Part shown: positions 59,987 to 64,000 of the stretch, piece by piece
Position numbering within the stretch: the stretch's first letter is position 1
Layout of the letters: each line of letters opens with the position of its first letter
Source: an uncultured Planctomycetaceae bacterium
GTDB lineage: Bacteria > Planctomycetota > Planctomycetia > Planctomycetales > Planctomycetaceae
Length of the DNA stretch: 64,000 bases
NCBI GenBank assembly: GCA_913031625.1
Contig: CAJWGB010000002.1
Location: forward strand, 23,465-87,464
Direction of reading: 5' to 3'
Notes under the pieces: model-generated
What the model was told of the DNA's origin: nothing
The model's input: the letters and a program-made list of their open reading frames with translations, nothing else
Databases searched by the model: none
Program-made: the position numbers and the translations under genes

Positions 59987-62689
59987 ATGTCCTTCAACAG
60001 ATTTGCCCTGCTGGCTGCCTTCCTGCTTGTCGCTTCTTCCGTCCATGCTCAGGACAAAAAGAAGAAGATCAACTTTGAGGATCACGTGAAGCCCATCTTT
60101 CGGGCCAAGTGCGCCAGTTGCCATAACACCAACAAGAAGACGGCAGATCTCGACGTCACGAACTATACGGCCCTGATGCAGGGTGGTGGTTCGGGTGCTG
60201 CGATCGAACCGGGCAGCCCGGATGACAGTTATCTGTTCATGGTGATTAACCATGACACAGAACCGTACATGCCACCGGAGTCTGACAAGCTCCCGGACGA
60301 GATGATTCAGACGGTCAAGACATGGATCGAACTGGGTGCACCCGAAACATCCACAAGTAAGGTGACACTTCCCAAGAAGGAAAAGGTCAACCTCAGTGTG
60401 GACGTTGCGGCGGGTGCTCGACCGGAAGGCCCACCACCATTGCCGGATGTTCTGTCACTGGAACCTGTTGTTCACACCGAAGCCACGACAGCTGTTTCTG
60501 CAATTGCGACCAGTCCATGGGCAAAGCTGATTGCCGTCGCCGGTCAGAAGCAGGGGATCCTTTACAGTAGTGAAACACTGCAGCCGCTTGGCGTGCTGCC
60601 ATTTCCTGAAGGACAGGCCCGCGTACTGAAGTTCAGCCGGACTGGTGGACTTCTCCTGGCAGGCGGTGGACATGGTGCCGCCAAGGGCCTTGCTGTTGTC
60701 TGGAATGTTCGAACGGGCGACCGCGTAATGGAAGTCGGTGACGAGCTGGATGAAGTTCTGGCCGCCGATATTAGCGCCGACCAGTCGATGGTTGCTTTGG
60801 GTGGTCCCGGAAAGATTGTTCGCGTCTACAGCACGGCGACTGGTGAACTGGCCTATGAGATCGTCAAGCACACCGATTGGATTTACTCTCTTGAGTTCAG
60901 CCCGGACAGCGTTCTGCTGGCAACGGGGGACCGTGTGGGTGGACTGCACGTCTGGGAAGCATACACCGGTCGACAGTACCTCACGCTTAACGGACACAAG
61001 GGTGCCATTAACTCAGTCTCATGGCGAATCGACAGTAACGTTCTGGCATCAGCCAGCTCTGACGCTGCCGTGAAACTCTGGGAGATGGAGAACGGTCGCA
61101 ACATCAAGTCATGGAACGCCCATGGTGGCGGAACAGAATCGATGGAGTTCTGCCGGGATGGTCGCATCGTGACCTGCGGTCGTGACCGCACCACCAAGAT
61201 CTTCGATCAGAATGGTGCCCAGCAGCGAGCGTTTGAGGCATTCGGCGATCTTGCTTTGCGAGTTAGCCACTGCGACGAAACAAACCGAGTCATTGCCGGT
61301 GACTGGACGGGCGAGATTCGCGTCTGGAAGGTCGAAGACGGTGCACGTGTCGGTAACCTGACAACGAACCCACCGCTGCTCCAGGCACGCGTGACTGCGG
61401 CAGAGGCTGCGGTAACACCGCTCAGGCAGAAGCTCGCAACAGCCAGTACCGGCCTGGACACTGCCAGCAAGGCAAAGGCTGCTCACGTCAAAGTAATCGA
61501 TACCGCTAAAGCTGCGTATGCGACTGCAACCAACACTCTGGCAGATCGTAAGAAGGGACTGGAGTCTCAGAAGACACAGCTGGAAACCGAGAAGAAGGCT
61601 CAGGCGTTGAAGCAGCAGCATCTCGCCAAACTTCAGAAAGCTGTGCCTCAGCTCAAGGCAGCTGCAGACAGCGCAGCCGCAGTCCTCGAACTGATGAAGG
61701 ACGACGCAGAACTCAAGAAAGCTGTTGAGGCGATTCAGGGACACCACAAAAAGCGTTCCGAAGAGCTCACGAAGACCGATGCCGAGTACAAGGCTCAGAC
61801 GGCCAATGTCACTAAGTGGACGGGTATCGTGGACGCCACCACCAAACAGATTCCGGTCGACGAGAAGCAGGTTGCTGCCACGAAAGCTGAGCTGGACAAG
61901 CAGACGGCTGCTCTTAAGCCATTCGACGAGAAGGTGGCTGCTGCTCAGGGAGTTGTGAACGCCGCTCAGGCAGAGGTCAATACGGCCGTTGCAACGGTTG
62001 CCCGCTGGAAAGAGTACGTTGCACTGCGAGATGAACTGACGGCTCTTGCTCAGAAGAAGACGGCTCGTGATGAAGTTCTGCTGGCCTCACTGGAAGCAGA
62101 CGCAGAACTGAAGGAGAAGACTGACGGCATCGCAGCCAGCCAGCAGGTTGTCTCAACCAGGACGAAGGAGATCGCGGACTCAACTCAGAAGAAGAAAGAT
62201 CTCACCACAGCAATTGATGGGTACAGCAAAGAGCTGACCGGTGTGAAGGACATGATCGGTCGCCACGAGAAAGCGATTCCGGCACTGCAGAATGCGGTTG
62301 CTCAGGCGAAGGCTGCATTGGCCTCATTGCCAGCCGATGCGGAACTCAAGGCGGCTGCGGATATGCTGACCAAGACTGTGACAGCCAAGACAACCGGACT
62401 GGAGCAGCTGAAGGCCAGGATGGCGGCCACTGACAAACAGATGAAGGATTCTCAGACGGCACTGACTGGCGTCAACACGGCAATCACAGCTGCTCAGAAA
62501 GAGATGACGACTCACCAGGCAATGGTGAAGAAGCTGACTGAGGAAGCTGCTCCGATTCAGAAGGCGGCCGACGAAGCAAAGACGAAGCTGACTGCAGCCG
62601 AAGGCGAACTGGCGAAGGCACAGGCTTTGGTCGATGCTCGCAAAGAGAAGTTGCGCCCTCAACTGCAGGTGACTCAGGCCGCTCGGTAG
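59987..62689 (+). CDS. Secreted PSCyt1 cytochrome - WD40 repeat - long coiled-coil fusion protein
   Basis: Signal MSFNRFALLAAFLLVASSVHAQ; CASCHNTNKKTADLDVTNY; WD40 repeats (DWIYSLEFSPDSVLLATGDRVGGLHVWEAYTG); Ala/Lys/Glu-rich coiled-coil to C-terminus; start moved from 59855. Confidence 0.9.
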   Translation: MSFNRFALLAAFLLVASSVHAQDKKKKINFEDHVKPIFRAKCASCHNTNKKTADLDVTNYTALMQGGGSGAAIEPGSPDDSYLFMVINHDTEPYMPPESDKLPDEMIQTVKTWIELGAPETSTSKVTLPKKEKVNLSVDVAAGARPEGPPPLPDVLSLEPVVHTEATTAVSAIATSPWAKLIAVAGQKQGILYSSETLQPLGVLPFPEGQARVLKFSRTGGLLLAGGGHGAAKGLAVVWNVRTGDRVMEVGDELDEVLAADISADQSMVALGGPGKIVRVYSTATGELAYEIVKHTDWIYSLEFSPDSVLLATGDRVGGLHVWEAYTGRQYLTLNGHKGAINSVSWRIDSNVLASASSDAAVKLWEMENGRNIKSWNAHGGGTESMEFCRDGRIVTCGRDRTTKIFDQNGAQQRAFEAFGDLALRVSHCDETNRVIAGDWTGEIRVWKVEDGARVGNLTTNPPLLQARVTAAEAAVTPLRQKLATASTGLDTASKAKAAHVKVIDTAKAAYATATNTLADRKKGLESQKTQLETEKKAQALKQQHLAKLQKAVPQLKAAADSAAAVLELMKDDAELKKAVEAIQGHHKKRSEELTKTDAEYKAQTANVTKWTGIVDATTKQIPVDEKQVAATKAELDKQTAALKPFDEKVAAAQGVVNAAQAEVNTAVATVARWKEYVALRDELTALAQKKTARDEVLLASLEADAELKEKTDGIAASQQVVSTRTKEIADSTQKKKDLTTAIDGYSKELTGVKDMIGRHEKAIPALQNAVAQAKAALASLPADAELKAAADMLTKTVTAKTTGLEQLKARMAATDKQMKDSQTALTGVNTAITAAQKEMTTHQAMVKKLTEEAAPIQKAADEAKTKLTAAEGELAKAQALVDARKEKLRPQLQVTQAAR

Positions 62690-62849
62690 CCCCGGTTGCG
62701 TTGGGAGTTCAACGACCACCTGTGTTCGGTTGGCCGTCTTATTTACAGGTCAGCTTTTGACCCGACACAATCGCGCTTCTGTTGCCGGAACTCGCTTTGT
62801 TTGTTCCGGCCTGGTTCAACTCGCCGGTCCTGCTTGGGTCAGCCGCAGC

Positions 62850-63737
62850 CTACTTTCGGTTGCTGGCTTCGTTTCGGATATCCTGGAGTGCCTTCGTCAG
62901 TCGTTCCGGCCATTTGAACGCTGGTGACTTCGCCGGTTGGTAGCCCTTGAGGTGCCCGGTGAGTCGCGTCTGAGGCTTCGTATAAACCACCTGAGTCTCG
63001 CCGAACACCTCGCGGCACAGTCTGGCGAGGCCCGGGTCATACTCAATGAGTTCTTTGCGTGTGTCTACGTGGTTGTGGTCATGATCCGGTGGTCGATTGT
63101 TGCTGAACCAGCTCTGCACGCCTTCGGCCCAGTATTCGTAGTGATTCACTGCAGCGTATTTGGTCTTCCACAGTCCTGCTGAAATTGCTTTCTCGTACTG
63201 TGCCTTCAGTCGAGTATCGAATGTTGGATCGACGCGAACCAGGCCTCGCAGGTGAATGTTGTGAGCGAACTCGTGAATCAGGATGTTCTCTGCACTGTAC
63301 GGATCGCCTCGATAGCACAGGAGATTCTCTTCCGCGCAGGAACAGATGGGGTCTTCCTCAGAGCCACCGAGACCTCGGGCACGTGCATCCCAAAAGTCCT
63401 TCGGACGGAAGTGGGCGTATTCAGGAACGTCCGTCGTGAACTCGGAGTGTGCCATCACAACCAGGCGGGAGCCGCTGTCAGTCATCGCCTTGCGAACGTC
63501 CGGCCGTTTGGCCAGCATCAGGTTGACCAGCCATGCCGCTTCACGCAGGGCATAGTCATTCACATGACTCGAAGAGACGATGGGGTAACCATTCGCCGAG
63601 ACGTACTTCGTATAAAACGGGTTCAGCTTTAGTTCGGGCGGAGGGGCCGTCACCTTGAAGTCCTCGGCCGCGGCACTTCCCAACAGCAGACTGGCCAGCA
63701 GAAAGAGGGGATGGAACCCGCCGCCCTCTTTCCTCAC
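62850..63737 (-). CDS. Secreted zincin-type metallopeptidase-like protein (HExxH)
   Basis: ENILIHEFAHNIHLRG motif; signal peptide (V/M)RKEGGGFHPLFLLASLLLGSAAAED with GTG start at 63737; ORF remains open to 63986 through AT-rich sequence. Confidence 0.75.
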   Translation of the reverse strand: MRKEGGGFHPLFLLASLLLGSAAAEDFKVTAPPPELKLNPFYTKYVSANGYPIVSSSHVNDYALREAAWLVNLMLAKRPDVRKAMTDSGSRLVVMAHSEFTTDVPEYAHFRPKDFWDARARGLGGSEEDPICSCAEENLLCYRGDPYSAENILIHEFAHNIHLRGLVRVDPTFDTRLKAQYEKAISAGLWKTKYAAVNHYEYWAEGVQSWFSNNRPPDHDHNHVDTRKELIEYDPGLARLCREVFGETQVVYTKPQTRLTGHLKGYQPAKSPAFKWPERLTKALQDIRNEASNRK

Positions 63738-64000
63738 ATCATCCGAACGGACCACTAAATTGTCTCCAGCCTGCTGATACAGTTGTGAACCACCATTTAG
63801 AGGAGCATTTAAATCTGACATAAAAAGACTATCTCCTATATCAAAAATACCCTGAGGTATGTTTTGTGTAAAGGTTAATATCTGCCAATTTAGGGGATTT
63901 GAATTTACTGGAGCAACAGATATATTAGCGGTAACAATCGAATCTATTATTGGTGTATTTCCTGTATTTACAAACCAAAATCCCAATGCAAAAGGATCAG

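Noticed and set aside
1-64000. CRISPR array, phage defence island, integrase or secondary-metabolite cluster
   Set aside because: No regularly spaced direct repeats, Cas/restriction/toxin-antitoxin proteins, transposases or PKS/NRPS modules were seen; the lone KS-like gene lacks partners.

Overview
This 64 kb window looks like chromosomal DNA from a planctomycete. The evidence is abundant PSCyt1/DUF1549/DUF1553/DUF1501 proteins, a 'small basic protein' next to rpsT, and a nuoHJKLMN block. I support about 45 protein-coding genes. They include an SSS symporter, an isochorismatase-like hydrolase, a 4-gene Zn/Mn-type ABC transporter, a VWA lipoprotein, FmdB and DUF3467 proteins, and a ketosynthase-like protein with an altered active site. 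Others are an orphan GspF, a Cys/Met-metabolism PLP enzyme, a terpenoid-cyclase-fold protein, a sialate O-acetylesterase split by a frameshift, an OYE-family oxidoreductase, GT4, AcpS, an RNase H-like nuclease, a CPBP protease, an alkaline-phosphatase-superfamily membrane protein and Gfo/Idh. The remainder includes a sigma-70 factor split by a frameshift, complex I genes H-J-K-L-M-N, rpsT, rpsA, TatD, and a cluster of surface/cytochrome proteins (DUF1501, PPC-repeat, DUF1549/1553, PSCyt1-WD40-coiled-coil). I saw no CRISPR array, integrase, transposase, rRNA or convincing tRNA. The points most worth a second look are: (i) a dispersed REP-like hairpin element with a compensatory base-pair change; (ii) the ketosynthase with Cys->Asp and His->Gln; (iii) a His-rich insertion in NuoL and a nuo block lacking nuoI and nuoA-G; (iv) the PSCyt1-WD40-coiled-coil cluster with a CX4CH heme-like motif; (v) a small secreted Cys-rich protein; (vi) three single-base-deletion-like lesions; and (vii) an abrupt AT-rich segment fused in frame at the right contig end, suggesting a chimeric junction. 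All homology calls come from reading motifs, not from database searches.
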